64,000 nucleotides of DNA from Verrucomicrobiota bacterium (GTDB taxonomy: Bacteria; Verrucomicrobiota; Verrucomicrobiia; Verrucomicrobiales; Akkermansiaceae), in the NCBI GenBank assembly GCA_026397725.1, contig JAPLUI010000119.1:84617-148616 (forward strand). The letters are read 5' to 3'. The notes under the pieces were generated by a model that worked only from the letters and a program-made list of their open reading frames with translations, searched no databases and was not told where the DNA came from. This document shows, piece after piece, positions 44,648-54,509 of this stretch; position 1 is the stretch's first letter; every line of letters begins with the position of its first letter. A program made the position numbers and the translations under genes.

Positions 44648-46712
44648 CACCGGCTTGTTTGAGCAGTTGTTGGTTGAGTTCGTAGTTGTTGGAACGGACG
44701 TTGACGAAGTGGTCAACCCCTGCGGCACGCCAGGCGGCCTCGTGGTCGCCGGGAGCCCCGGCGACGAGGAGGGTGAGGTCCGGCCTGACGGCTTTGACGG
44801 CAGTGGCGAGCGGGGCGACGGTCTCCGGATAGGTGGCGTCGTCCGAGGTGATGACCGCGATGCTGGCCTTGCCAGCGGCTACGGCGGCGGTGGCGTCTGC
44901 GATGGAATTGAAGTCACGGGTACCATCGATGGCGAAGCCGGCGGCCTCGAAGAACGAGGCGGTCCAGTCGGCGCGGAGGCGATAGCGGCTGGACGGGCCG
45001 AAGTTGAGTTGGAGGATGGCGGGAGGCGCACCGGTTTTCTCGGCGAAGGCGACGGCGGCGTCGCGGAGGGCTTCGTATTCCTCGGCGGCGCGGCGCTGGG
45101 GGATGGCTCGGATGGATCGACCGGGGCCAGACGCCTGCGGCAGGAGAGCGGCGGCAATTTCAGCGGTGGCGGCACCTGCGGCGGCGGCGGCGATGGCTTC
45201 GGTGACGAGGGCGGCGGCGCTCGGAGAAGCTTGCGGCTGGAAGCCGCAACTACTGACGCACTCGGCAGCGGATTTTTCGTGGGTGATGTTGGAGATTTTC
45301 GGGGCGAGTTTCCGGCCCTTGAGATCGGGATAGAGGTTGCTGCCGACGACCTTGTCCTTGCGGCGCCGGATGTTCTGGTGCTTGGCGTGGCAGACGGCGG
45401 CGATGGCGGATTGGATGCCGCCGGATTCGAGGCCGGCGAGGAGGCCGCCCTGGTGTTCGACATCCTGAAAGATCGCCCAGCTCTTGGCGGCGACCTGGTC
45501 GGTGAGCCACTCGATATAGTTAGAGCCACCGGCGGGGTCGATGACGCGGTCGAGGCCGCATTCCTCGCGGAGAATGCTGTGGATGTTGCGGGCGATGCGG
45601 CGGGAAAACCCGTCGCTGGTGCCGACAATCTCATCGTAGGGGCCGAGGTGGAGGCTGTCCACGCCGGCGACTACGGCGGCAAACGCTTCTGCCGTGACGC
45701 GCAGCATGTTGGTGTGGGCGTCGTAGGTGGTCTTGTTCCAGCGGGACGTGCTGGCGTGGAGGTGAAGGTCAGGGCTGGTGACGCCATAGGTGGCGGCGAC
45801 CTTGCTCAGGAGCCAGCGGGCGGCGCGGAGCTTCGCGATTTCCATGAAGTAGTCCGAGCCGACGGCAAGGCACAGGCGGACGTGGTGGAACGCGGTGGCC
45901 GGGGTGACGCCGCGGGTTTGCAGTTCCTCGAGGTAACTGACGAGGGTGGCGATGGCATAGCCGAGTTCCTGGGTGGCGGAGCCGCCGCCGTTGTGATAGA
46001 CATCACCCCGCACCGAGATGGTCTGGATGCCGGGGGCACTGGCGCTGGCGAAATGGGTGAGGGCGGCAAGGTGGTCGAGGCGGGTGGCGAGCGGTGCGGT
46101 GAGGGTGCCGTGGAGCGCAAGATCGCCGAGGGGGTCGTTTTCGAAGCAGCCGCGCAGGTGCTTGAGGTCGAGGCCGCGGTGGCGGGCAGCGGCGAAATAC
46201 AGGGCGGCGACGGGCAGGGTGTTAGAGCCGGCACGCCAGAACGTGGCGATGGCGCTCAGGTCGATGCCGTTGAGGGCGGTGTGCAGGGATGATAGGTTAC
46301 GGAGGGTGAGACCGGGTGAGGAGAGACCTGCGGGCAGCAGTCCGCACTCCGTCATCGGGATGTTGAGTTCGGATTGGCCGCCGTGGAGCCCTTCGAGGGC
46401 GAGTTGGTTGAACTTGGCAGGGCAGCGGGTGACGAGTTCCTGGGAGACCTCCCAACCCGTCTTGAGGAAACCGCTGGGGTGGCTGCCGCGGACGTGCGAG
46501 CCTGCGCCGGGGAGGTGCTTGCGGTGCTCAAGGTTGGCGATGTCCGCGCTGCGATAGAGTGGTTGGATGGTGATGTCTTCATAGGTCTTGCTGACCAGGC
46601 GCTGGTCAAAGGAGGCGCCTTTGAGCAGTGCTTCCGCAGCTTGATGCCACTGTTCGTAGGTGTGCTCGGGGAACTCCGCGAGCAAGGGTTCCGCTTGCGC
46701 TGGGGGGATCAT
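44640..46712 (-). CDS. mutA: Methylmalonyl-CoA mutase, small (non-catalytic) subunit
   Basis: 690 residues. It has the same barrel plus C-terminal flavodoxin-like layout as MutB but lacks D-x-H-x2-G in the C-terminal domain (GAPGDHEAAWRAAGVDHF instead), as in known MutA/small subunits that stabilise MutB. Conserved barrel blocks: FLKTGWEVSQEL, HLHASTSRWNKTTYDAHTNMLR and RIARNIHSILREECGLDRVIDPAGGSNY. The last two codons (GTG TTA TGA region) fall in the first repeat unit of the heptamer array. It is upstream of mutB in the same operon. Confidence 0.95.
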   Translation of the reverse strand: MIPPAQAEPLLAEFPEHTYEQWHQAAEALLKGASFDQRLVSKTYEDITIQPLYRSADIANLEHRKHLPGAGSHVRGSHPSGFLKTGWEVSQELVTRCPAKFNQLALEGLHGGQSELNIPMTECGLLPAGLSSPGLTLRNLSSLHTALNGIDLSAIATFWRAGSNTLPVAALYFAAARHRGLDLKHLRGCFENDPLGDLALHGTLTAPLATRLDHLAALTHFASASAPGIQTISVRGDVYHNGGGSATQELGYAIATLVSYLEELQTRGVTPATAFHHVRLCLAVGSDYFMEIAKLRAARWLLSKVAATYGVTSPDLHLHASTSRWNKTTYDAHTNMLRVTAEAFAAVVAGVDSLHLGPYDEIVGTSDGFSRRIARNIHSILREECGLDRVIDPAGGSNYIEWLTDQVAAKSWAIFQDVEHQGGLLAGLESGGIQSAIAAVCHAKHQNIRRRKDKVVGSNLYPDLKGRKLAPKISNITHEKSAAECVSSCGFQPQASPSAAALVTEAIAAAAAGAATAEIAAALLPQASGPGRSIRAIPQRRAAEEYEALRDAAVAFAEKTGAPPAILQLNFGPSSRYRLRADWTASFFEAAGFAIDGTRDFNSIADATAAVAAGKASIAVITSDDATYPETVAPLATAVKAVRPDLTLLVAGAPGDHEAAWRAAGVDHFVNVRSNNYELNQQLLKQAGVL

Positions 46713-46799
46713 GGTGGGGCCGGGTATCGGGGCTGGGAGAGGACAGGAGACAGGAGACAGGAGGAAGATGCGCGTCGGCGTGACGCCGACGCTCCTTGG

Positions 46800-48287
46800 T
46801 TAGAACCGGGTGTTCCGCATGTCGCCGGTTTTCAGGAAGGTCTCATGGAAGGCGAAGGCGGAGCGGAACGATTGCGGCGTGTGGCCGTTTTCGGTGAGTT
46901 TGAAGTAGGCCCAGAGCAGGTCCCGGTAGGAGGGATCGACGCAATTGTTGATGACCAACGCGGCACGCTCACGGGGGGCTTTGCCGCGGAAGTCGGCGAC
47001 GCCATGCTCGGTGACAAGGACCTGAACCGAGTGCTCGCTGTGGTCAATGTGGGAACACATCGGGACAATGGCGGAGATGTTGCCACCCTTGGCGGTGGAG
47101 GGACAGGTGAAAATGGAGATATAGGCACTGCGGGTGAAGTCACCCGAACCGCCGATGCCGTTCATCATTTCCCGGCCGAGGACATGGGTGCTGTTGACGT
47201 TGCCGAAGATGTCCGCTTCGAGGGCGGTATTGATCGAGATGATACCGAGACGGCGGATGATTTCAGGGTTGTTGGAGATTTCCTGGGGGCGGAGGAGGAG
47301 GCGGCCCTGATAGGCCTCCAAATTGGCGTACATCTCCTGCAACACCGTGCTGGACAGCGTGAGTGAAACGCCGCACACGAAGCTCACGCGCTCGGCATTG
47401 AGGAGTTCGATGACGGAGTCCTGAATCACTTCCGAGTACATTTGGAAACGGGGGATGTCCGGGTGTTCGCCCATGGCCCCGAGCACGGCATTGGCGACAT
47501 TGCCGACGCCAGATTGGATCGGCAGGAAGGATTTGGGGATGCGGCCGGCCTTGAGTTCGTCTGACAGGAAGGTGGCGACGTTGTCACCGATTTTCTGGGT
47601 GGCGGCGCTGTGCTGGGCGAAGTTCCTGACTTCATCGGGGCGGTTGGACTCGACGATGCCGACGATTTTCCTGGGATCGACCCAGACGCGCTGGGTGCCG
47701 ATGCGGTCTTCGACATTGACGAGCGGGATGGGGCGCCGGTGGGGCGGGTTTTTCAGCTCGTAGATGTCGTGGAAGCCGAGGAGTTCCTTGGGATGGTAGC
47801 GGTTGACCTCAATGAGGATATGCTTGGCTTTGGAGAGAAAGGTGGGAGACGCCCCGACACTGGTGGTCAGGAGGATTTTGCCATCAGAGGAGACGTCGGC
47901 GGCCTCGACGATGGCCCAATTCAAGTCCCCGAGGAAGCCATAGCGGACGTATTGCGGGAGCAGGGAAAGATGCATGTCGAAGAAATGCGTTTTGCCAGCA
48001 TTGATGCTTTCGCGCAGGGTTTTGTCCGACTGATAGGGGGTGCGGAATTTGATGGCATCGGCTTTGGCGAGTTCGCCATCAAGCGACGGGCCGGTGGAGG
48101 CGCCGGTGATGACGCCCACCTTGAAGTCCCTGCCGGCGGCGTGTTCGACGCGGGCCTTGGCGGCGATGGCGGTGGGGATGACTTTGGCGGCCCCGGCAGG
48201 GGTGAAGCCGCTGAAGCCGATGACGTCGTCATGCCGGATGAGGGCGGCGGCTTCCTCGGCGGTGAGCATGTTAGGGATTCTTTGCAT
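46800..48287 (-). CDS. Succinate/propionate-type CoA transferase (acetyl-CoA hydrolase/transferase family)
   Basis: 495 residues, first ATG. The family (Ach1/ScpC/SucC-like) moves CoA between acyl-CoA and succinate or acetate through a glutamyl-CoA thioester. Conserved blocks: VIGFSGFTPAGAAKVIP, GVITGASTGPSLDGELAKA, LPIQSGVGNVANAVLGAMG, and the oxyanion-loop GGSGDFTRSAYISIFTCPSTAKGG with IVPMCSHIDHSEHSVQVLVTE at the end. In this operon the natural substrates are propionyl-CoA + succinate, giving propionate + succinyl-CoA. That would close the cycle with MutAB, Mce and MmdABCD. Substrate assignment is from context. Confidence 0.92.
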   Translation of the reverse strand: MQRIPNMLTAEEAAALIRHDDVIGFSGFTPAGAAKVIPTAIAAKARVEHAAGRDFKVGVITGASTGPSLDGELAKADAIKFRTPYQSDKTLRESINAGKTHFFDMHLSLLPQYVRYGFLGDLNWAIVEAADVSSDGKILLTTSVGASPTFLSKAKHILIEVNRYHPKELLGFHDIYELKNPPHRRPIPLVNVEDRIGTQRVWVDPRKIVGIVESNRPDEVRNFAQHSAATQKIGDNVATFLSDELKAGRIPKSFLPIQSGVGNVANAVLGAMGEHPDIPRFQMYSEVIQDSVIELLNAERVSFVCGVSLTLSSTVLQEMYANLEAYQGRLLLRPQEISNNPEIIRRLGIISINTALEADIFGNVNSTHVLGREMMNGIGGSGDFTRSAYISIFTCPSTAKGGNISAIVPMCSHIDHSEHSVQVLVTEHGVADFRGKAPRERAALVINNCVDPSYRDLLWAYFKLTENGHTPQSFRSAFAFHETFLKTGDMRNTRF

Positions 48288-48350
48288 GATGGGATGATGA
48301 AAGTAACGGGCGGGGGGTGATCGGCGGGAACAGGGGGAATGCGGTCGATG

Positions 48351-49505
48351 TCAGAGCATGGCCAGGAAGTAGCCGGCGGCGATGGCACTGCCGATGACGC
48401 CAGCAACATTGGGGCCCATGGCGTGCATGAGCAGGAAGTTGGTGGGGTCATATTCCTGGCCGACATTGTGCGAGACCCGGGCGGCCATGGGGACGGCGGA
48501 AACGCCGGCGGAACCAATGAGCGGGTTGATCTTATCCGTGCTGAAGACGTTCATGAGTTTGGCCATGAGGACCCCGCCGGCGGTGGCGACGCCGAAGGCG
48601 ATGACGCCGAGCACAAGGATGCCAAGGGTTTGGGGATTGAGGAAGAGGTGCTTGCCATCGGCTCCGGTGCCCATTTTCAAGCCGACGCAAAGGCCGAGGA
48701 AGATGGTGACGGTGTTGATGATTTCATGCTGGGCGGCATGGACGAGGCGTGCGGTGACCCGGCACTCACGCAGCAGGTTGCCAATGAACAACATGGCCAG
48801 CAGCGGCGAGGCGGCCGGGACGACCATCACGCTGAAGGCCATCACCACGGTCGAAAAGATGACTTTTTCGAGTTGGCTGACCTTGCGCAGGGTCTTCATT
48901 TTGAGCTTGCGCTCGTGCGCGGTGGTGAGCAGGCGCATGATGGGCGGTTGGATCAATGGCACCAGCGCCATGTAGCTGTATGCGGCCACGGCAATGGCTC
49001 CTAGCAGATCGGGGGCGAGGCGGGTGGCGGTGTAAATCGCGGTGGGTCCGTCGGCCCCACCGATGACCCCGATGGCGGCGGACTGCGGCAGATCGAAGCC
49101 AAACAACGGAGCCACGAGGAAGGTGCCGAAGATGCCGAGTTGGGCCGCGCCGCCGAGCAGCAGGGTGCGGGGATTGGCGATCAGGGGGCCGAAGTCCACC
49201 AAGGCGCCAACGCCGAGAAAAACCAGCGGAGGATAGAGCTGGAGGACAATTCCCTGATTGAGATAATAGAACAAGCCGCCGGCCTCGAAGGTGCCATTGA
49301 CGGTGGTGGGGGCTTGCAGGATGTAGTCGGTGATCGGCAGGTTCGACACCAGCGCCCCCAAGGAGATGGGCACCAGCAGGAGTGGCTCAAAGCCTTTGAC
49401 AATCGCCAGATAGAGCAACGCGGCGACGACGCACCACATCGCCACCATGCTCCACTCCAGGTGGGGGAAGCCGGTGGTCTTCCAAAGTTCGATCAGGGTG
49501 TGCAT
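48351..49505 (-). CDS. mmdB: Na+-translocating decarboxylase beta subunit
   Basis: 384 residues, membrane protein with about nine to ten helices. It belongs to the OadB/GcdB/MmdB family that pumps Na+ out of the cell on decarboxylation. Signatures include [37 protein letters not shown] [17 protein letters not shown], the conserved Asp in the [18 protein letters not shown] region, and [12 protein letters not shown] near the end. The biotinylated MmdC lies upstream, 20 bp away, and the gene is transcribed before the CoA transferase. Confidence 0.97.
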   Translation of the reverse strand: MHTLIELWKTTGFPHLEWSMVAMWCVVAALLYLAIVKGFEPLLLVPISLGALVSNLPITDYILQAPTTVNGTFEAGGLFYYLNQGIVLQLYPPLVFLGVGALVDFGPLIANPRTLLLGGAAQLGIFGTFLVAPLFGFDLPQSAAIGVIGGADGPTAIYTATRLAPDLLGAIAVAAYSYMALVPLIQPPIMRLLTTAHERKLKMKTLRKVSQLEKVIFSTVVMAFSVMVVPAASPLLAMLFIGNLLRECRVTARLVHAAQHEIINTVTIFLGLCVGLKMGTGADGKHLFLNPQTLGILVLGVIAFGVATAGGVLMAKLMNVFSTDKINPLIGSAGVSAVPMAARVSHNVGQEYDPTNFLLMHAMGPNVAGVIGSAIAAGYFLAML

Positions 49506-49525
49506 GGGATGGTGGAGAGACTCCG

Positions 49526-49903
49526 TTAACCGAGAGTGTAGAGCGGTTGGTCCTCGTCAACGGCGTCTCCGACCTTGACATGAATGGCGGTGATGGTGCC
49601 ATCCACGGGCGCATTCATGGCGGTGTACATTTTCATGGCCTCCAGCGTGATGACCAGATCGCCGGCTTTCACCTTGGTGCCGAGCGGGACATCCAGGGAT
49701 TTGACAATGCCGGCGAGGGGGCTGGTGACATCGCCGGCGGCGGCAGCGGCTTTGGGGACGGCCTTGGGCGCGGCCACGGGACCGGCGGCGGCGGCCCGCA
49801 CGATTTGGATGGGGGCCGGCGGGCTGGTTGACTCCGGGGCATCGAGTCTTTCGACGGTGACCTCGTAAGAGATTCCTTGAACGGTGATACGAAGATGTTG
49901 CAT
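49526..49903 (-). CDS. mmdC: Biotin carboxyl carrier protein (gamma/BCCP subunit of the decarboxylase)
   Basis: 125 residues. A beta-strand N-terminus ([10 protein letters not shown]) is followed by an Ala/Pro-rich hinge ([19 protein letters not shown]). The biotinyl domain (~60-125) has [13 protein letters not shown]; the biotinylated lysine is K91. It carries the carboxyl group from MmdA to the membrane pump MmdB. The operon position mmdD-mmdC-mmdB matches Na+-pump decarboxylases. Confidence 0.97.
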   Translation of the reverse strand: MQHLRITVQGISYEVTVERLDAPESTSPPAPIQIVRAAAAGPVAAPKAVPKAAAAAGDVTSPLAGIVKSLDVPLGTKVKAGDLVITLEAMKMYTAMNAPVDGTITAIHVKVGDAVDEDQPLYTLG

Positions 49904-49945
49904 TGGTTAGGTTGGGGTGTTGGTTGGGGAGGCGGCAAGCAGCAG

Positions 49946-50308
49946 TCAGCGGATGCCGTGGGAGGAAAGGACGGACTGGCGACCCGCCCGTTCCCAATTG
50001 GAATCCTGGGATTTGACGGAGACCATGCGGTGGTCCTTGCCGAGGACGGAACTGACTGCCGCCGCGATGACGACGATGATTTCCGGCGGGATGGCAGCGG
50101 CTGCCGCAGGGGCCGCGGCGGGAGTTGGGGCGGCGTGCGGGGCCGTGGCGGGCATGGCGCGTTTCACCAGATAGGCGGTCAGGGAGCAAACTCCCCACAG
50201 CATGGTGAGGGTGATCATGACCACCAGCATGCCGAGCAAGTGCGGCATGGCGTCGAGGACCGAGGCACCTGATTGAGTGGCGGCGGCGGGCAGAAGGAGC
50301 TGAGGCAT
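49946..50308 (-). CDS. mmdD: Na+-translocating decarboxylase delta/gamma-like subunit (OadG/MmdD)
   Basis: 120 residues. A single N-terminal transmembrane helix (MLVVMITLTMLWGVCSLTAYLV) is followed by an Ala/Pro linker (APTPAAAPAAAAAIP) and a C-terminal soluble helix, PPEIIVVIAAAVSSVLGK. This layout is that of OadG/MmdD, which holds the carboxyltransferase (MmdA) to the membrane. The C-terminal GKDHRMVSVKSQDSNWERAGR tail is typical. It lies 6 bp downstream of mmdA. Confidence 0.92.
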   Translation of the reverse strand: MPQLLLPAAATQSGASVLDAMPHLLGMLVVMITLTMLWGVCSLTAYLVKRAMPATAPHAAPTPAAAPAAAAAIPPEIIVVIAAAVSSVLGKDHRMVSVKSQDSNWERAGRQSVLSSHGIR

Positions 50309-50314
50309 GGTAGG

Positions 50315-51868
50315 TTAGAGTGGGATGTTGCCGTGTTTCTTGGGGGGTCTGCTTTCGTGCTTGTGGCTGATGCCACGAAAGGCCAGGGCCAGGGTGCTGC
50401 GGGTCACCGCAGGATCAATCACATCGGTGATCAGGCCATTGCTGGCGGCCTGATAGGGTGAGGAGAACTTTTCGCGATAGGCCTTGCGGAGTTCCTTTTC
50501 AAGGGTTTCGGGATCGGCGGCCTCTTCGAGTTCCTTTTTGTACAGGACCTTCATCGCGCCCTGAGCCCCCATGACGGCGATTTCCGCAGTCGGCCACGCG
50601 AAGACGAAGTCCGCACCCATATCGGTGGAGCACATGGCAAGGTAGGCGCCGCCATACGCCTTGCGGCAGATCAGGGTGATTTTCGGGATGGTGCCGGAGG
50701 CCCAGGCGAAGAGCATTTTGGCACCGTGGCGGATGATGCCACCGCGTTCCTGGGCCAGTCCCGGCATGAAGCCGGGGACATCGACCATCGAGAGCACGGG
50801 GATGGAGTAGATGTTGCAGACGCGGATGAAGCGGGCGGCCTTGTCGGAGGCGTCGATGTCGATGCAACCGGCCTTGACGGTGGGCTGATTGGCGATGATG
50901 CCGATGACGAGACCTTCGAGGCGGGCAAAGCCGATGAGCATGTTGGGGGCAAAATCGGGCATGATTTCAAACCAAGAGTCAGGGTCCACGACCCGCCCGA
51001 TGACTTTTTGCATGTCGAGCGGAGACTTCGGATCGGCCGGGATGAGGTCGTGGATGAAGGGATCTTCCGCGATGGTGATCCGATCATTCATGCGATGCGG
51101 CGAGTCGCTGAGATTGTTGGAAGGCAGGTAGTCGAGGAGGCGTTTGCAGAGGGCAATGGCGTGGACGTCGTCCTCGGCGATGAGGTGGATGTTGCCGCTG
51201 ACCTGGGCGTGGGCGTCGGCGCTGGCGAATTGATCGAGGGAAGCGCTTTGGCCGGTGGCGGCGCGGATGACATCGGGGCCGCAGATGAACATGTTGGAGT
51301 TGCGCCGGGTCATGATGATGAAGTCGGTGAGGGCGGGCGAGTAGGCGGCGCCGCCAGCACAGGGGCCGGCGATGATGGAGATTTGAGGGACCACGCCGGA
51401 GGCCAGGACGTTGCGGAAGAAGATCTGGCCGTAGCCGGAAAGGGCCTCGATCCCCTCCTGAATGCGGGCACCACCGGAATCATTGATGCCGACCACCGGC
51501 ATGCCGGCCTTGATGGCGAAATCCAGGAGGTCGCAGATTTTCTTGGCATGGATGGCCCCGACGGCACCGCCGCCAACGGTGAAGTCCTGGGCAAAGGCGG
51601 CGACTTGGCGGCCATCGACGGCACCGGTGGCACACACCACGCCGTCACCGGGCAGCTTGCGTTTTTCGAGGCCGAAGTTGACGCAGGAGTGGTGGGCATG
51701 CATGCCGAACTCGATGAAGGCGCCGCCGTCGAAGAAGATGGCGAGGCGTTCGCGGGCGGTGAGCATGCCCTTGTCATGGCGTTTTTCGATGCGGTCCTTG
51801 CCGCCGCCGTCAAGGGCTTCTTGCCTGCGGAGATTGAGACTCTCCATGAGTGATGGTTCAATGGCCAT
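50315..51868 (-). CDS. mmdA: Methylmalonyl-CoA decarboxylase/propionyl-CoA carboxylase-type alpha (carboxyltransferase) subunit
   Basis: 517 residues, crotonase-fold carboxyltransferase. Conserved blocks: GAVDGRQVAAFAQDFTVGGGAVG, the biotin/CoA site block SGGARIQEGIEALSGYGQIFFRNVLASG, and VPGFMPGLAQERGGIIRHGAKMLFAWA. It transfers the carboxyl of (S)-methylmalonyl-CoA to biotin on MmdC. PccB is close in sequence, but the beta subunit (mmdB) and OadG-like mmdD in the same operon and the absence of a biotin carboxylase subunit point to decarboxylase function. Confidence 0.95.
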   Translation of the reverse strand: MAIEPSLMESLNLRRQEALDGGGKDRIEKRHDKGMLTARERLAIFFDGGAFIEFGMHAHHSCVNFGLEKRKLPGDGVVCATGAVDGRQVAAFAQDFTVGGGAVGAIHAKKICDLLDFAIKAGMPVVGINDSGGARIQEGIEALSGYGQIFFRNVLASGVVPQISIIAGPCAGGAAYSPALTDFIIMTRRNSNMFICGPDVIRAATGQSASLDQFASADAHAQVSGNIHLIAEDDVHAIALCKRLLDYLPSNNLSDSPHRMNDRITIAEDPFIHDLIPADPKSPLDMQKVIGRVVDPDSWFEIMPDFAPNMLIGFARLEGLVIGIIANQPTVKAGCIDIDASDKAARFIRVCNIYSIPVLSMVDVPGFMPGLAQERGGIIRHGAKMLFAWASGTIPKITLICRKAYGGAYLAMCSTDMGADFVFAWPTAEIAVMGAQGAMKVLYKKELEEAADPETLEKELRKAYREKFSSPYQAASNGLITDVIDPAVTRSTLALAFRGISHKHESRPPKKHGNIPL

Positions 51869-51922
51869 GGTGGGGTGGGGTGCGAGTGGGGACGGGACTC
51901 TGGATCGGGCGGCGGCGGCAAC

Positions 51923-52327
51923 TCAGTGCTTGGCTTGGCAAAACTCGGTGAGGACGCCAAAGGTGGATTTCGGATGGAGAAAGGCAACGAGTTTGTCGGC
52001 CGCGCCCACGAAGGGGACTTCGTGGATGAGGCGTACGCCGTGGCCCTTGGCCTGGGCAAGCTGGTCGTGGATGTCGTCGGTGGCAAACGCGATGTGATGG
52101 ATGCCGGGGCCGTGTTGCTCGAGAAACCTGGCGATGGGGCTCTCGTCGGAAGTGGGCTCGAGGAGTTCGAGGTGGACGTCCCCAGCCGCCAACAACGCGG
52201 TCCTCACCTGTTGCGACTCGATTTCCTCGCGGCCGTCACATTTCAAGCCCAACATGCCTTCATAGTAGGGGAGGGCATCGTCAATGGATTTGACGGCGAT
52301 TCCGAGGTGGTCGATTTTGGTGATCAT
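51923..52327 (-). CDS. mce: Methylmalonyl-CoA epimerase
   Basis: 134 residues from the ATG at 52327; the longer frame starting at 52393 lacks homology. A vicinal-oxygen-chelate (glyoxalase-like) fold: KIDHLGIAVKSIDDALPYY with His7, GDVHLELLEPTSDESPIARF with the Glu ligand, and GPGIHHIAFATDDI with the second His pair. It interconverts (R)- and (S)-methylmalonyl-CoA, linking MutAB to the Na+-pump decarboxylase. It is the first gene of the operon. Confidence 0.97.
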   Translation of the reverse strand: MITKIDHLGIAVKSIDDALPYYEGMLGLKCDGREEIESQQVRTALLAAGDVHLELLEPTSDESPIARFLEQHGPGIHHIAFATDDIHDQLAQAKGHGVRLIHEVPFVGAADKLVAFLHPKSTFGVLTEFCQAKH

Positions 52328-52585
52328 GGTACTGAGTGATTGTTGAGGTGGGTGGCGGAGAGGGAGTCTAGGCGCGGCGGACAAACTCTGCACAGCCGGA
52401 ACTTGTCAAGGCTGCGCATATTCTGTCTTTGCTGGCTTTCCTCCCGAAAAGTTTCATCGGCGTATCGGGCTTGGTTTGTCAACCGTGTATTTTTTTTGTT
52501 TTCAGGGTTTTGACAGGCGGCGGTGGCGGAGTATGCTCCGGCGCGTGCCGGCAGCCGGACGCAATCACAACCCCACTAACAGAAC
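52328..52585. promoter_or_regulatory. Divergent promoter region mce/htpG
   Basis: 258 bp between divergent genes. On the plus strand a consensus-like promoter is visible: TTGACA at 52510-52515, a 16-bp spacer and TATGCT at 52532-52537, giving a start around 52544. It probably drives htpG. The minus-strand operon promoter should be in the A/T-rich part near 52480-52505 (gtgtattttttttgttttca). No clear heat-shock (CIRCE or RpoH) site was found. Confidence 0.5.
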
Positions 52586-54430
52586 ATGAGCGGCCCAACC
52601 AAAGAAACACACCTGTTTCAAGCCGAGATCCGGCAACTGCTGGACCTGGTGGTTCATTCCTTGTACACGGACAAGGAGATTTTCCTGCGCGAACTGATCT
52701 CGAATGCCTCCGACGCGATGGAGAAACTGCGGCACCTCGAGGCGACGGAGAAGGCGGTGCATGATCCGGGGCTGCCGATGGAGATTCACCTCACGACCGA
52801 CGAGGCGGCACGAACGCTCACGATTGCGGACCACGGGATGGGGATGACGCGGGAGGAGTTGGTGAAAAACCTGGGGACGATCGCCCACTCGGGGACGAAG
52901 GTGTTTTTGGAGGCGATCAAGGCGGGCAAGGGCTCGCCGGGCACCATGATCGGCCAGTTCGGGGTGGGCTTTTACTCGGCGTTCATGGTGACCGACGAGG
53001 TGCAGGTTTATTCGCGGAGCTGGCGGGCGGATGGTGAGGACTTGCGCTGGACCAGTGACGGGGTGAGTGGCTATGAGATTGAGGAGGCGCCCGGACAGTC
53101 GCGCGGAGTGAGGGTGGTGCTGCATTTGAAGGAGGATCAGGCGGAGTATGCCCGGGAAGCGCGGGTGAAGGGCTTGATCGAGACCTATAGCAACTTCGTG
53201 GGCTTCCCGATTTTCCTCAACGGGACGCGGATCAACGAAGTGGAGGCGCTGTGGTTGAAAAACAAGTCGGAGATCACCGAGGAGCAGTACCAGGCGTTCT
53301 ATAAGTTTGCCGGCAAGGCCTTCGATGAGCCGGCGTATCGCCTGCATTTCAGTGCGGATGCGCCGCTGGCGATCAATGCGCTGGTGTTTGCGCCGAGCGA
53401 AAACCCGGAGCGGTTGGGCTTTGGCAAGGTGGCCGGCGGGGTGGCGCTGTATTGCCGCAAGGTGTTGATCGAGGCCAGCCCGGTGGGCCTACTGCCAGAG
53501 TGGCTGCGCTTCATGAAGGGCGTGGTGGATAGCGCCGATCTGCCCCTGAACATCTCCCGCGAAACCATGCAGGACAGTGCGCTGGTGCGCAAACTCAACA
53601 ACGTGATCAGCAAGCGCGTGATCAAGATGTTCGAAAAGGAAGCCGCGGCGGACCCGGCAAAATACCGTGGGTTCTATCGCAAGTTCGACCGCTTCTTCAA
53701 GGAAGGCGTGGCCACCGATTACGCCAACCGCGAGGCCTTGGCCAAGCTGCTCCGCTTCGAATCATCGCTGGCCGAGGCCGGCTCGCTGTGCGGCTTTGCC
53801 GACTATGTCTCACGGGCCAAGGAGGGGCAGCAGGAGATCTACTATCTGGTGGGGCCGAATCGCGAAAGCCTGGACAGCAGTCCCTACGTGGAGGCCTTCA
53901 AGGCCCGCGGGATCGAGGTGGTCTATTTCACGGACATGGTGGACGAATATGTGGTGGAATCCCTCGGCGAGTTCGATGGCAAGAAGCTGGTGTCCATCCG
54001 CCATGCCGGCGTGGCGATGGAAGATCAGGCGGTGCCGGGCGAGACGCTCGATGAGGAACAGACGGCGGCGCTGTGCCAGTTCCTCAAGGCGGAGTTGGGG
54101 GACCGGGTGCTCTCGGTGGCCAGCGGCAAGCGCCTGGTGGCCAGCCCGGTGATCGCCTTGGTGCCGGCGGACGGCATGAGCCCGCAAATGCGCCAGATGA
54201 TGCGGGCCATGGATGAGAGCTTCAAGGATGAGGTGAAAGTGGAACTCGAGATCAACCCGCGCCACCCCTTGGTGCGCAAGCTGGCCGCCGCCCATGCCAC
54301 CCAGCCGGACCTGGCGAAACTGGTGGCCCGCCAGTTGTTCGACAACGCCCTGATTGCCGCAGGCTTGTTGGAAGACGCTCGCGAAACCGTCAACCGGATG
54401 AACACGCTCATGGAAAAGGCGCTGGGCTGA
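52586..54430 (+). CDS. htpG: Molecular chaperone HtpG (Hsp90)
   Basis: 614 residues; the start ATG is at about 52586-52589. An ATP-dependent cytoplasmic chaperone. The GHKL ATPase domain carries the family signature FLRELISNASDAMEKLR, DHGMGMTREEL, GTIAHSGTKVF and GQFGVGFYSAFMV. The middle and C-terminal domains are of normal length (E. coli 624 aa). It lies downstream of a TTGACA/TATGCT promoter and is followed 79 bp later by a TPR-like gene on the same strand. Confidence 0.97.
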   Translation: MSGPTKETHLFQAEIRQLLDLVVHSLYTDKEIFLRELISNASDAMEKLRHLEATEKAVHDPGLPMEIHLTTDEAARTLTIADHGMGMTREELVKNLGTIAHSGTKVFLEAIKAGKGSPGTMIGQFGVGFYSAFMVTDEVQVYSRSWRADGEDLRWTSDGVSGYEIEEAPGQSRGVRVVLHLKEDQAEYAREARVKGLIETYSNFVGFPIFLNGTRINEVEALWLKNKSEITEEQYQAFYKFAGKAFDEPAYRLHFSADAPLAINALVFAPSENPERLGFGKVAGGVALYCRKVLIEASPVGLLPEWLRFMKGVVDSADLPLNISRETMQDSALVRKLNNVISKRVIKMFEKEAAADPAKYRGFYRKFDRFFKEGVATDYANREALAKLLRFESSLAEAGSLCGFADYVSRAKEGQQEIYYLVGPNRESLDSSPYVEAFKARGIEVVYFTDMVDEYVVESLGEFDGKKLVSIRHAGVAMEDQAVPGETLDEEQTAALCQFLKAELGDRVLSVASGKRLVASPVIALVPADGMSPQMRQMMRAMDESFKDEVKVELEINPRHPLVRKLAAAHATQPDLAKLVARQLFDNALIAAGLLEDARETVNRMNTLMEKALG

Positions 54431-54509
54431 GGAGACTCGGGGCCCCTGCCCGCAGGGCGCGGCAACGCAGCGCAAGCGACCCGGATTCCGCAACTCGCAA
54501 TTCCACCCG

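Noticed and set aside
50315..51868. mmdA as propionyl-CoA carboxylase beta subunit
   Set aside because: No biotin carboxylase is in the cluster, while mmdB and an OadG-type subunit are, which indicates the Na+-pump decarboxylase.
51923..52393. Longer mce start at 52393
   Set aside because: The extra 22 residues are not similar to epimerases and would take up most of the promoter region.
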